From Prorocentrum cordatum (Eukaryota > Sar > Dinophyceae > Prorocentrales > Prorocentraceae), in contig CAUYUJ010014604.1 in NCBI GenBank assembly GCA_963575745.1, positions 62,001 through 126,000 on the forward strand: a stretch of 64,000 nucleotides of DNA, given 5' to 3'. The translations under genes and the position numbers were made by a program. The notes under the pieces were generated by a model, which worked only from the letters and a program-made list of their open reading frames with translations, did no database searches and was not told where the DNA came from. How positions within the stretch are numbered: position 1 is the first letter of the stretch; each line of letters begins with the position of its first letter. Positions 19,997 to 30,113 of this stretch are shown here, piece by piece.

Positions 19997-20599
19997 CAAA
20001 AAAAAGAGTTTTGCACTTTGTTTCCGTTTCCGCCTCGGTTTCCTCTTCCGTTTCTGCATCTTCCGCTTCCGTTTCCGCTTCCGTTTCTGTCTCCGCCTGC
20101 GTTTCCGCGTTTGCCTTCGCGTTCGTTTCCGTTTCCGCCTCTGCTTTCGCGTTCACCTCGGCCCCTCCGCCTCGCTTCCACCTCCGCCTCCATGTCTGCG
20201 TCTACCGCCTCTGCTTCCGTTTCGGTTTCTGCTTCCGCGTTCGCGTCGCCTCCGCCGTTGCGCTTGCCTCCGCCTCCGTTTCAGCCTTCGCCTCCTCCGC
20301 GTCTGCGCGTCCGCCTCTGTTTCCGTTCCCGTTCCGTTCCCGCGTCTGTCGCTTCGGCCTCCGCCTCCGCCGCTGTCTCCGCCTCCGCCTCCGCGTCCGC
20401 GTCCGCCTCCGTTCCCGTTTCGGCTCCCGCTTTTGCGTCCGCGTCGCCTCCGCCTCCGCCTCCGCCGCCGCCTCCGCCTCCGTTTCCGTTTCCGCTCCCA
20501 CCTCCTTTTCCTCGTCCTCTTCCTTCTCGTCCTGCTCCTCTTGCTCCTCCCTCTCCTCGCCGATGGTAAAATTCGCGGTGTTCGAGAGGATTGACGACA
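19896..20599. repeat. T41 run and TTCCGC-type minisatellite
   Basis: A 41-nt T run (19956-19996) is followed by about 500 bp of TTCCGT/TTCCGC/CTCCGC hexamer-like repeats (20020-20520) ending in CTCGTCCTCTTCC words. Frames across it read Ser/Pro/Ala/Val-rich and are not genes. Confidence 0.9.
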
Positions 20600-20614
20600 C
20601 GTGAGTGTAGTGAA

Positions 20615-20944
20615 ATCATTTGAATCTAGATTTAAATGATATGGGAGTGGATGTGTACGGGAATCATTTTAATCTAGATTTAAATGATGACAGGCCGATG
20701 CAGTGTATGCGAATCATTTAAACCTAGATTTGAATGATGAAGATTTGTCAGGTCCATGGAAATCGTTTAAATCTAGATTCAAATGATTCAGATAGATGAC
20801 TTGTGTGACATCATTTAAGTCTAGATTTTACATGGTGAAGTTGGAAGGGGGCGTGCGAAAATCATTTTAAACTAGATTTAAACGAATTTATGTAGTGAAT
20901 CGACGTACCCTGTGGTGGATCATTTAAATCTAGATTTAAAGGAA
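20615..20944. repeat. array of seven ~26-bp palindromes centred on TCTAGA
   Basis: Units of the form ATCATTTAAATCTAGATTT plus AAATGAT are centred at about 20627, 20675, 20725, 20774, 20822, 20873 and 20931, so they lie 48-51 bp apart with a final step of 58. Spacers are unrelated. Two more diverged units lie near 21105 and 21162. Confidence 0.9.
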
Positions 20945-20974
20945 TATCAAAACTAGAATCCAGTGATAATGATA

Positions 20975-21066
20975 CATATATATATGTATATATAGATATA
21001 TGTATATATATGTATGTATACATATATATATGTGTGTATATATATACATATATATAGGTGTGTGTG
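20975..21066. repeat. TATATG/CATATA microsatellite
   Basis: Alternating TATATA, TGTATA and CATATA runs end in GTGTGTGTG. The corresponding site in X1 (11098-11155) is a GT repeat. Confidence 0.9.
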
Positions 21067-21245
21067 TGGTAGACATTGGATTCTAGATTCAAAATCATTT
21101 AAATCTGGATTTAAAGGAAATTCGTGGAACGCGTGCTGATTCCTAGGATCTGAAATCATTTAATCCCAGATTTAAATGAATCTATTTTTCGAATCAAATC
21201 CAAATATACGTTTCGAATCTAAGTCGACCGCTTATAAGAATAAGG

Positions 21246-22480
21246 AAAGAGAAAGAAAAATCGAAAGAAAAGAGAGTTCCATAAGTTCGTTAGAAAAAGC
21301 GACAAAAAAACGAGAAATGAAATTGCAGAACAAGAAAAGAAAAAAGAGAGGAATTCAAATAAAATCGGTGTATTGTATAGTGAAGCTACAGTTGGTTTCC
21401 GTTCTCGGTAATCGAAATTATTGGTATATACCGAGAAGATCTTCTCACGCTTCGTGGCTGCGCAAGTTTCGTTGGAATCATCTTCTTGAGATGGCCAGCC
21501 TCGCGATTCCAGATAGGTTTTTCATGTTTCTCTTCAAGCATGTATTTCGTAGCTATTCGGGTGAGTGCAAAGCAATCTGTTTGAAGAGTCCCACATCACA
21601 TTTTCGGCTCGCTTATGAAAAAAAAAAAAAAACATCCATGCATTATGTTTATATTCCCATTGTGGGCAACCAGCGGTTGTCTAGATATGCTGTAAACAAC
21701 GATGTAACATTGCACCTCTTTCAGGTGATAAAGAAGCCACTAAAGTTTCCATACAAGCGCAATATACGAATCCATCAGTGACTACCATATCAATCAATTC
21801 AGCTATATTCAAATTTAGATTTTAATAGTAACCGGCAAGCGTATTTATTTTCCGCATTTGCAAGCATAATATAACTGGGAAGCAAACGCATGTGAAATTC
21901 TTGCTTTTCCTTTTATTTTGCCATGATTCCACAGGTGCTTTAACGCCGAGAATAATCCGTGCTGATTCGTATTAAATTAGAAATCTATAAGAAAACTTGA
22001 TAAATGCGTAATTTTTTAATCATATTTCCTGCTTTTGGCGGAAACGGAACACCAGATTTTTTTTTTTTCCAAGACAGCATTTTTTTTGGGTTCAATGGGG
22101 GGTCTGCAATACATTTTTGCAAATTACTGAAACATGCAACGATTATCGATTTATTTATTTTTTTTTCATTTTGAATTTACTTGTTTATTGGCCATTAATC
22201 TTTGTGAATCTATAATTTCGAAAATAATTTTTTAATGTGTCCCGGAGTGCATGGCGATGCATATTTCCGCGCGGTCTCTTCCTGCAATCGAGCAATGTTG
22301 AGCGTAGATAGATTCACTCGTATCGCGTTGGGATGCTCCAATCGTCTCGATGAACAGAATTTCACCTGAAACAGCAATTCGTATGAAAACCCATATGTGT
22401 TTGGACAATTTTTGCAGTCATCGCAATATGCAATCAAGATTGTCATGTTCTGATATCTTGATTGTGAAAATGGTTTCGTT
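21246..22480. other. AT-rich interior of X2, no gene recognised
   Basis: No frame resembles a known protein. 21480-21500 (GGCCAGCCTCGCG) aligns to GGCTAGCCTCGCG at 11559 in X1. The plus frame 21176-21781 is Lys/Arg-rich and not accepted. Confidence 0.5.
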
Positions 22481-22482
<2 letters not shown>

Positions 22483-22531
<49 letters not shown>

Positions 22532-22673
22532 TAGCGTCTTGTAGTGTCCTGTAAACTGAATTTGTTGGTGCCGTTATTTGTTTTCTCATCTTTCTGATGC
22601 GGTATCGGTTGTGTGTATCGTTCGAATGGGCGACGGTTCGTGCCGCGTTTTTTCAGACTCGCAGCATTAATTT

Positions 22674-22708
<35 letters not shown>
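22483..22708. repeat. T33-A16 junction and T32 run
   Basis: T33 (22483-22515) runs straight into A16 (22516-22531), forming a potential simple hairpin. A second T run lies at 22677-22708. X1 has no such runs at the matching sites, so they expanded in X2. Confidence 0.9.
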
Positions 22709-22709
<1 letters not shown>

Positions 22710-22739
22710 TTCCTCTTGGACTTGCTGCGTCAGGAACAG

Positions 22740-23470
22740 TTCCGCTTGGATTCACGAAGTACGCGCCGAGCATATAAAGTCGTTGTTGGAATGTGATGAC
22801 AAGCGTTGTAATGCGGCAGAATTAATGCATCAGGTGTGCGAGTTTATTCCCGGACGGATTCAGAGAGATCAGTATGATGATTTGGTGAACCAAATAGATC
22901 AAGAAAAGAAGGGGTTGAAAAAATGGCCAACACAATGAAATTCTGCACGATTTGAAGTTTGTCACGTGGATGCAGCAGAGGAAGACGCCCAAGCCATTCG
23001 ATATATTTGAATGCAATTTTGGAACATTATCATGAGTATGGCGCGCGCAAAACATATTTGATGCCGTGCGGAATTATCGTTTCAACGGGCGAACGGGCAA
23101 CGTTCGCTTATGTCGTGCCAAAGTATAAGTTATGGAAGGCCGCAGAAAACAAATTTGATTGAGGCAATGATGGAACTTGCGTTGGGTCAGACCCAAGCAG
23201 ACGTGGAAATGCGATTTGATGCATTTAAAGTTTCGCCAGCAGTGACAGACAAAAAATAGCGCGAGACACGCGCCGCCATTATATTGAGGGAGGCTGGTTT
23301 TCAGAACATGATTTGTTCATTAGAGACTTCGTATTGAAGATTATTTGAAAGCAGTACCAGAGGAGCATGCTCATCCGAAGCCTGGTGGAAAGCAGAGAAA
23401 GGCAAAGGCGTAACCGAAAATGACAGGCCGCCTCCGTTGAAGATGAAGAATGCACCGGCGCAATCTTTTC
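22740..23470 (+). pseudogene. decayed X-element reading frame of unknown function
   Basis: Protein-like words shift frame several times: ELMHQVCEFIPGRIQRDQYD, then CGIIVSTGERATFAYVVPKY, QADVEMRFDAF and AAIILREAGFQNM, then DYLKAVPEEHAHPKPGGKQR. The order and several words match X1 (12590-13160). It lies just upstream of the OTU-like part and may have been the N-terminal region of the same protein. No family is recognised. Confidence 0.4.
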
Positions 23471-23566
23471 AAGAGAAATCATAAATCAATCTTGAGGGCG
23501 ATTTTCCATTCAGCGCCGCTACTCCAACCGATAAGCCTTTTCTAAATTCCAAGTTCAAGTTTCTGT

Positions 23567-24190
23567 TTGCGGGATCATGCAGATGACAATTATTGTAAGC
23601 AGCATGCACAGATGGCACGTGGAGTGAAAGGCATTGTATCGAAAGATTTTCTCAGATCGTTGGGAATTACATTTCAGAGTGCACAGACGCAGAGTTACGA
23701 TGATCAGTTGAAGCAGGCAATGGAAGCGAAGTTCCAAGAGTATCGTGCGAACGAAAAGCGGTATCAGCAGAGTATTCCTATTATCGATCAGCACCTTCGT
23801 GTTGACAAATTGAGGCGGGTCGAAATTCCAGGTGAAGGCGATTGTCAAATAGTGGTAATTTCCGAATTGTAAAGCTTATATCAGTCACATGCGCAAGCCC
23901 GGCAGTTGGGGAGATCATTCAAGATTTACGGCCGCATTTGATTTTGCGACGCTCCTGCTTGTTATAAATCTCCCAGAGTTCATTCCTGATTGTTTGTGGA
24001 AATCCGAAGTAGTGGTAGTTGACCATGGATAATTTCATTTTGAAGCGACAGCGCCATTAGCAGACAAATTTGTGAATTTGAAGACCAGTGCTGCTTCGCA
24101 TTCAGTCCCAAATCAGACAGTGTTTCTGATATTCAATCGGCTGGGGTTCTGCCCGTAAAATGATTGTTCCGTCGCAAGGGCGATGCTAGC
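23567..24190 (+). pseudogene. X2 OTU-protease-like remnant
   Basis: The 101-codon frame 23567-23872 ends RRVEIPGEGDCQIVVISEL with Asp92-Cys93, the OTU nucleophile motif. The leading IIDQHLRVDKLRRVEIPGEG has the usual N-terminal look of the fold. One inserted base then shifts the frame. Beyond it HMRKPGSWGDHS (about 23886) and VVVDHG-stop-FHFEA (about 24020) complete the pattern, the stop falling beside the candidate His. A short frame beginning with ATG at 24206 (SVVPEPRLDPARL) runs to TAA at 24329. OTU proteases are known as accessory domains in some viruses and in Helitron-type transposons. Which context applies here is not visible. Confidence 0.55.
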
Positions 24191-24392
24191 TCTACAAGTG
24201 TCTAGATGTCAGTTGTGCCCGAACCACGATTAGATCCTGCACGGTTAAAGCAGTCGCGCTTTACAGATTTAGCGAACGAGCAAGAATTCGCCGAAGCAGA
24301 GCACGACCCTGAATTGTACAGAGAAGTGCAATAATTGCACGCAAGAAGAAAACGTGTTGGGGTACGTTTGACAAATTTGCCAACAGCCTAAC

Positions 24393-25128
24393 TTGCGAGA
24401 CCCGTGTTCTCTCCGTGCCCCGGACTACTTTGTGCGTTCCGCATTGGGTGGCACGAGAGTGTACAACTTTCTTCCTGACTCAATCGTCTCCGCTGACAGT
24501 GTCAAATTGTTTCAGCGCCTTCTCTGCAAATTGCTTCGCGTCGATTCCGCCGTAAGGTCGTCTTGGCCACAGCTTTTCAGTTGGCGTGTGCCGATGGCTT
24601 CGCGCAGCCTTCGTAAGTATTTTTCTTGGCAGCCCGATGAATGAGTTGATCCCTCTCATTTTTCTTCGTTTGCCTCTGTCTCTTCCCCTTCTCGTCCTCT
24701 CGTCGCGTTCTCTTATTCTCGTCTTCTTCCCTCTCTCCCTCTTTGCTTGCTGCTGTTGCTGCCGTCGTCCGCCGTCCTCCTCCCCTCCCTGGCTCCCTCC
24801 CCCCGTGCGGGTTCTGAGCGGTGCTCGGTCCGCAGGCGTTTTCTCGCCGGGCGCGTCCGGCGCTTCTCGCTCCTTCTCCTCCTCGCTCTCCTCCTGCCTG
24901 CTTGCCTGCCCCTCCTTCCCCTTCCCTCCCTCCCTCGTTTGTTTCTGTCTTTGTCTTCTTCTTTCGTTTTCCCCGTCCTCCCTCCGGCAGCGCGCCGCCC
25001 GCCGGCCTGCTTAGCTGGCTCCGGCGGCCGCCGTCCCGCCATTTATCTTGTTTTGTCCCTGAATTTTTAATGTTTGAATTGCCGAATGGTGCCGCGGTGT
25101 GCTGCAGAGGTCCGATAGAAAAAAAAAA
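24393..25128 (+). mobile_element. LINE family P, copy P3 (short 5'-truncated insertion)
   Basis: Only the last ~83 codons of ORF2 (24393-24644, CSLRAPDYFVRSALGGTRVY through SWQPDE) and the 3' UTR are present, ending TGCAGAGGTCCGATAG plus A10 (25119-25128). It is nearly identical to P2 18590-19293. It sits directly at the end of the X2 homology. A 5'-truncated tail with an A run is the typical product of target-primed reverse transcription. Confidence 0.85.
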
Positions 25129-25514
25129 GCTGGCATGTCCCGACGCTGCAGGACAATGTTGTGGTGGCACAGAGAGCATTTGTAGAGCAGAGTTCAGCAT
25201 GCATTTTGTAAAATCATTTCGGAAGTGACGCTGCCCGTCCATCCCATTCGCGTTTCAAAGTCTTGCTATTTTTTTCCGTTTTTATTTTGCATTCCTTGTC
25301 TGGTTTGTTCTGAATTTGTAATCCGTAGAAGAAGGAGGCGATGCATGATCGAGAAAAGTACACAGGTATTTATTGAACGTCACAAGTTTCTCAGTGTGCA
25401 GAACGTATGTTTTTTGGTTTTCTTTTCGATTTGTTGGTCGTTCCTTTTTGGTACATATTATTTTCTCAAAAAGTCCAGGCCATGGCGCCCGCGATGCGAT
25501 TTAGTTTCATATCA

Positions 25515-25561
<47 letters not shown>

Positions 25562-25699
25562 TTTTGTGGTTATTGTGTAGGTTGTTGTTCAGCTGGGCGT
25601 TTTGGTCAGACAGAGTCAATCCGAACGTCTTGTGTGGAAGTTGCGTGCTGAGGCTTGTTCTCATCGCGTCACTGAGGTGCTTGTCGCTTGGAATTTATT
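25129..25699. other. AT-rich spacer with (AT)n, no gene recognised
   Basis: The spacer contains an AT dinucleotide run at 25521-25558. No frame resembles a known protein, and no clear continuation of element X was seen after P3. Confidence 0.5.
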
Positions 25700-25781
25700 C
25701 TTGGCTCACCTGTGAGTTGCGCGAGTGTTTTTTTCAAAGAGATTCGAATGCGACATTCCGGATTCCCCGTGGTCACGCCAT

Positions 25782-26340
25782 GTCCGGTTCAACAGCAGTT
25801 GCCCTTGCAAGTCTATAGAGTTGTTTGAGAGCCTTTTCAGCAAGGGCGCCCAGGAGGGCAACAATCCTTTGAGTCGATTGCCTGGTTGTTGTGCTGCTCC
25901 AGGCAGTCCAGGTTTTACCGCCGAAGAAGTCGCTTTGTACAGGCGAGAATATTGGCATGGCAGCCGAGCGTTTTGGTCCCACCCCCGTTTCGCCTGGCGC
26001 GTTTGGTGGTTTTTGACCGGCCTTGGTGGCAGTCATGGACCGGGTGCGGGTGTTGTCCCCGCGGGAGCTGCTCCGCCCCCTCTTCCGGAGGCGATGGTGC
26101 GTCGGCCGCGCGCCGATCCTTCCTGGCGCGGGGTCGTCCCCCAGTGCAGCGGTCCCTGGTGGCTTTGGCCCCGGGTGCTTGCCCGGCGCGGGTCCCGTTC
26201 CCCGGCGCGCGCGGCAGCGCCGTCGGGTGGCCTTGTGGATCCCGGGCGGCGTACCCACTGGATTCACTCGCTGACGTTTCTTTGGCTCCAGAACTTGTCC
26301 CACCTCCACTTGCGGCGTCTCCATCAAACGGATTGTGAGC
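25782..26340 (+). pseudogene. P4 ORF1 N-terminal part
   Basis: MSGSTAVALASL is followed by a stop after 12 codons. Other frames carry the low-complexity Pro/Gly/Ala-rich head of ORF1 (APRRATI; later ARGRPPVQRSLVALAPGACP). The segment 26140-26215 is close to P1 13805-13880. RNA-binding residues of the C-terminal half are absent. Confidence 0.5.
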
Positions 26341-26429
26341 AGCCCCCAGCTCTAATGTTTGCCATCGACAGATTTGCATGTTGATTCTCTCCACTTCCTC
26401 TTTGGACTCAGGCCGAGATTTTATGGACA

Positions 26430-26827
26430 ATGTTTCATTCTCAGTGCGGGCTCATTTTAATTGCGTGTTGGTACCGTCCGCCCCATTGCGGCGAACTTGC
26501 AGCGATTAATTCTTGCTCAGCAGAGTGGTCCCGACACGCGTCTTTAGCTATCGGAACATTGGAGACTTGAATTTACACCATGTCCAGTGGCTACGCTTCT
26601 CCAGACACACTAGCCCGGAGGGAATCGCGATGCAGAATTGGTGTTCGTTACGTGGTTTCAAGGAACGCGTCAAAGCACCAACTAGGGGCGCTAATTTTCT
26701 CGATCTTGTTTTAACATATCTTCACGAGCAGATCGAGTGCGCGGTTCTTCCCAAGGTCGCCAACCATTCTCTCGTTTTCTGCTCTCTTTCGTTTCCTCCT
26801 CTCCTTCCGTCTACGGTCGTGCGCCGA
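26430..26827 (+). pseudogene. P4 ORF2 endonuclease C-terminal half
   Basis: GDLNLHHVQWLRFSRH (from about 26552) matches GDFNVHHAHWLRYSH of P6, with Asn kept. Then APTRGANFLDLVLTYLHEQI and VANHSLVF follow, where Asn replaces the Asp of the final motif. The last 156 bp are repeated at 31278-31433. Confidence 0.7.
26672..26827. repeat. 156-bp flanking duplication, left copy
   Basis: It aligns without gaps to 31278-31433 with six mismatches. It starts AAAGCACCAACTAGGGGC and ends GTCGTGCGCCGA, within the endonuclease of P4. It flanks family Q and is the likely target-site duplication. Confidence 0.85.
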
Positions 26828-27156
26828 ACCGAACCGAACGGAGCCGTGCGCCAAAAGCGCGTGGGCATTACAAATGCGCGCCAGCAATGACAGTTGCACA
26901 CCAAATGCGTGCACAAGGCGGCCAGGACGCGCCAAATGCGCGCCGGGAGGGCGGAGGAGAGGAGGAGGAGGAAGAGCAAGAAACCATTGTTTTGCAGCCT
27001 GCCAGGGTACAGAGGCAATCAATAGTTATTACAGCCATTCTTCATCGCTGTCGTGAGAGTGGCGGCCGAGAGCAAACTTCGTAACAAATGCGATCCAGAC
27101 AGATTCGTTTGTGAGGCAATCCAATAAGTCTGACTCTGAATGAAACAATATCGGAA
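26828..27156 (-). other. family Q 3' UTR
   Basis: It contains several CAAATGCG(C/T)GC words (plus strand, 26870-26945) and a purine tract. The 3' terminus carries GAACC repeats (plus strand) instead of an A run, a tail type known in some LINE clades. Confidence 0.6.
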
Positions 27157-28419
27157 CTAATTGTATAAACTTTTTGCCCACTCGTGCCTTGGACGTCCGG
27201 GGGCCCGAACGCACGAGTCGGTGGAAGGTCGTATGTTGCTTGATTGAAAAGTCAATTGTCTCAACAAGTCGTCAGCGCTTGATCTTCCTATCTTCCCAAA
27301 CCATATTAATTGTTGATGCTTCGACAATTGCGAACTATACTTTGATGTCCCGGCTCTGAGCAAAACTGTTTTATTTGATATTCTAGACACGTACGAAGGA
27401 GGAATATTCAGGATTTGGCGAAGGCAGCGCGCTTGGAATCCATCCAATTTCTTTCTTTCTCGTTTGTTCAGCCAGGTTGAGTTCAAAGAATGCATACCTT
27501 TGCTGGTAATCAGCGCCCCAAACACTTCAAGCTTTCTTTGGATAGGTATTGACGTATGTTTCCATGCTCTCGCGTATCTTTGGAATTCGCCCCATGCGGC
27601 CCCGAGTCGTCTGTTGAGTTCGTGCTGGAGCCTCCCATCGTTATATATAGTTGCCCCCAAATATAGAAGATGCTCACCTGATTTGATGATGTTCCCACGT
27701 GGATCTCGCAAGCGAAAGTCGCAATCTTTCTGAAATAATTGGAATTTGTTCCAATGTAGTTTCATGCCGATCTCTTCCCCTGCCTCCGCGATCGCGTCCA
27801 AAACGCGTTGCAAGTGGTATTCGTTATGGCCCACCAATAGAGTATCATCGGCATATAGAAGAATCGATGCTTCCCCTTGAATCAAAGACCTTCGCGTCTC
27901 TTCGTCCAATTTGTTCTCTGCGCGTTTGATTACTACGCTCATCGCCATCACAAACAGAAAAGGTGAGAGCGCACACCCTTGTGCTCTCCCAGACAATTGG
28001 TTCCGTTCGCTGGACCGCTTCGGGCCTTCAGCCACGCGAAACTTTTTGTTTTCATATATGTGGCCAATAATTCGAAACATGTGAGCGGGCGCGCCAAATT
28101 TTTCCAAAGCGTCCAAGAGGGCCAAAACATTGATTGAATCGAATGCCTTTTTCCAGTCCAACGGCAGTAGGGCGAGTTTGCCATCCCGTCTCGCATGGGA
28201 TGCTTCAATATGACGGCGCACAGCGTGAATGGCATCCGTCGTCCCCCGTTGCCTTCTGAAACCGAATTGTGTTGCGGTGAGTCGATCTTCTGCCCCTGCT
28301 CGCTGGAGTTTCCCAAGTAAAAGAGTTGCAATAATATTGTATATTACGCATAGCAGTCTGATCGGGCGGTAATTGTCGCATTGATCAACTGGGTCTTTAT
28401 GTTTATATATTGTAGACAC
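27157..28419 (-). pseudogene. family Q ORF2, reverse transcriptase domain
   Basis: The palm motifs are all visible: DNYRPIRLL (about 15-23), FGFRRQRGTTDAI (52-64), motif A LPLDWKKAFDSI (catalytic Asp 88), motif B GRAQGCALSPFLF (144-156), motif C LLYADDTLLVG (Asp 191 and 192; codons at 27855-27844) and a late YLGATIYNDG block. The end reads GRPRHEWAKSLYN. It belongs with the APE-type LINE proteins and is clearly different from family P, which has FADD. It continues the frame of the upstream part across a TAA at 28447-28449 and nine further codons, so the protein would be truncated. Confidence 0.9.
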
Positions 28420-28446
28420 ATGTGCATGACGCCATTCTGCCGGAAC

Positions 28447-29079
28447 TTATTTGTTCCTCCAACATGTGTTCACCATATGTGTAATGCACTGTAGGCCTTG
28501 AAGGTCTGATGCCAGTGCTTTCCAATACTCAGCCGGTACGTCGTCAGGTCCGCTGGATTTTCCAAGTTTCACTTGGGAGATGGCGGCTCCAACTTCTTTA
28601 TTTGTGAAATCATCATCTGGGATGTTCAGAGGGGGTCCCAAGGAACCCGTATCCACAATTGCCGCCGGGCGCACCTTCCATTGCATTTTTTCCAAATATT
28701 CCGCCATAGTCTCTGTCTTCTCTTCGCTGTCCACTATTTCGCCTTGCAGATTGTGGAGCCTGCCTTGTCTGTGCGATTTTGGCCGGCACATTTTCTTCAG
28801 CGAATCCCAGGCTCCTGCAGCAATGGCGTCATCAACCCATGTTGTTATATCTCGTTTGACTGCGCGTCGCACTTCTTCCAACAATTCTTTCTCCAAAGGT
28901 TTGTTGTGTGACAATCGTGTTGTATTTCGCTCCGCAATCAAATCCAAAGTATGCTGCGTAACCCATGGTCGTTGTGTCGCACGTTCCCGAAAAGGTAGCT
29001 TTGCTTTCGCAATGGCCGCCGCATCCTTAGCATTGGCCCAAAGATCTTCCACATGGTGCCTCTCCACCGTGTGTGCCAT
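28447..29079 (-). pseudogene. family Q ORF2, linker and start of reverse transcriptase
   Basis: This is the same frame as the parts on either side. It holds the linker PWVTQHTLDLIAERN, a basic region, and the first palm motif with KSSGPDDVPAEYWKAL near its end. It closes at TAA (28447-28449). The reading after the stop is VPAEWRHAHVSTIYKH, continuing the domain, so a CAA-to-TAA change is the simplest cause. Confidence 0.85.
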
Positions 29080-29082
29080 GAA

Positions 29083-29937
29083 TCATTCTACAAATTGAGT
29101 GCGAATGGTGTCGTCGTCCAGGGCTGTCAAATCGCGTTTTCGGCACCTTGTTTGTCTTCTCGGTTGTATTTGAACCGCAATCTCGAAAGTAATAAGAACA
29201 TGATCGGTGGCTAAAGCAGCTTCTCGATGACTCCGTAAATTTTTGATTGTATCCAGCATGCAAGGTCTGCAGAGCACAATGTCCAAGATATTATGGGTTG
29301 CAAGATTGATTGGCGAAAGCGGTCGCGTTCCTGGTTCTCGGAAAGTTACCTTTCTTTCCAAACATTCGTCAAAGGAAGTGTTTGCGATAAGTATTTCTGC
29401 GCTCGTGCAGAATTCCAGTGACAAATCTCGATTTGGTGTGTCCACTTCGTGGATGGCTTCGCGACCCCGCCCGAATTCTCCAACGACGTCCTCTTCTCCA
29501 GGGTGTTTTCGCCCGATTCTTGCGTTGAAGTCTCCAATGAAGAATTTTGCCAAATTTGCGTTGCACGCCCTGTGTTCTTTATCCAACGTGTCGTAAAAAT
29601 CAATGCGTTCCGGGAGCGGCCTCATGTTGTGCGGGGCATATACATTGAAGATTGCAAGTGTTGCGCTTTGGATGCGTAACTTGAGTATGCATATTCTTTC
29701 AGAAACTTGTTTGAAGCTTTGTATGTGACGGCGAAGACGAGGTGCCACTACAAAACCCCCGGCCCAAGATATTGAGTCTTCGCTTGATCCTGAGAGTACG
29801 AATTGATACCCATTCTGTACGTACACATCTGCCTTCGTTTTCCGAGTTTCTTGTAAGCACAGAATGTCGATATTGCGTTGTTTCATGTGTGTGAAGAGTT
29901 CCCATACTTTCACTTCTGTGAGTCCACAAACGTTCCA
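29083..29937 (-). pseudogene. family Q ORF2, AP-type endonuclease domain
   Basis: This domain nicks the target. SWNVCGLTEVKVWELF at its start carries the usual N-terminal Asn (from about 29937). DILCLQETRKTKAD has the catalytic Glu. FNVYAPHN, FFIGDFNARIG (Asp, Asn), TRPLSPINLATHNILDIVLC and ATDHVLITFE (Asp-His pair) complete the fold in order. It ends at TGA (29083-29085), and the frame goes on after it with FMAHTVERHH. A stop also lies just before SWNV, so the true start of ORF2 is unresolved. Confidence 0.85.
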
Positions 29938-30113
29938 ACTTCACATTTTATTGTTTGTATTGCCTGAATTTATGAATCTGGATTCGCAATTGGAGATGGA
30001 ACAGAACGGATGGTAACTTTGCCCAAATCGTTTGTTCCAATATTAATCGATTGAGTTGTAATCTCCGGGAGTCTCCTGGAGGGTGAAACTATGCCTCTGT
30101 ACCCTTGGCTCCT

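Larger units (their letters stand above)
20600..24392 (+). mobile_element. element X, copy X2 (most complete)
   Basis: In order: a palindrome array (20615-20944), a TATA/CATA microsatellite (20975-21066), more TCTAGA palindromes (21080-21175), AT-rich DNA without frames, poly-T tracts, a decayed reading frame (22740-23470), an OTU-like remnant (23567-24190) and a short frame (24206-24331). The last bases CAACAGCCTA are also the last shared with X3 (19876-19885), and P3 is joined there. The partial copies X1 and X3 show that the pieces belong to one unit of at least 3.8 kb. Element class and mechanism are unknown. Confidence 0.55.
25700..26827 (+). mobile_element. LINE family P, copy P4, 5' part
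   Basis: The leader GGCTCACCTGTGAGTTGCGCG (25704) matches the P6 leader (GTGCTCACCCGTGAGTTGCA). The ORF1 start ATGTCCGGTTC is at 25782. ORF1 N-terminal sequence runs to about 26340, then passes with an internal deletion to the endonuclease (from about 26430). The copy is interrupted at 26827 by family Q and resumes at 31278. Confidence 0.7.

Noticed and set aside
20615-20944. CRISPR-like array (26-bp palindromic repeats with ~23-bp spacers)
   Set aside because: Repeats are degenerate, there are no cas genes, and the window is eukaryotic with spliced-leader relics and LINEs. The resemblance is only in spacing.
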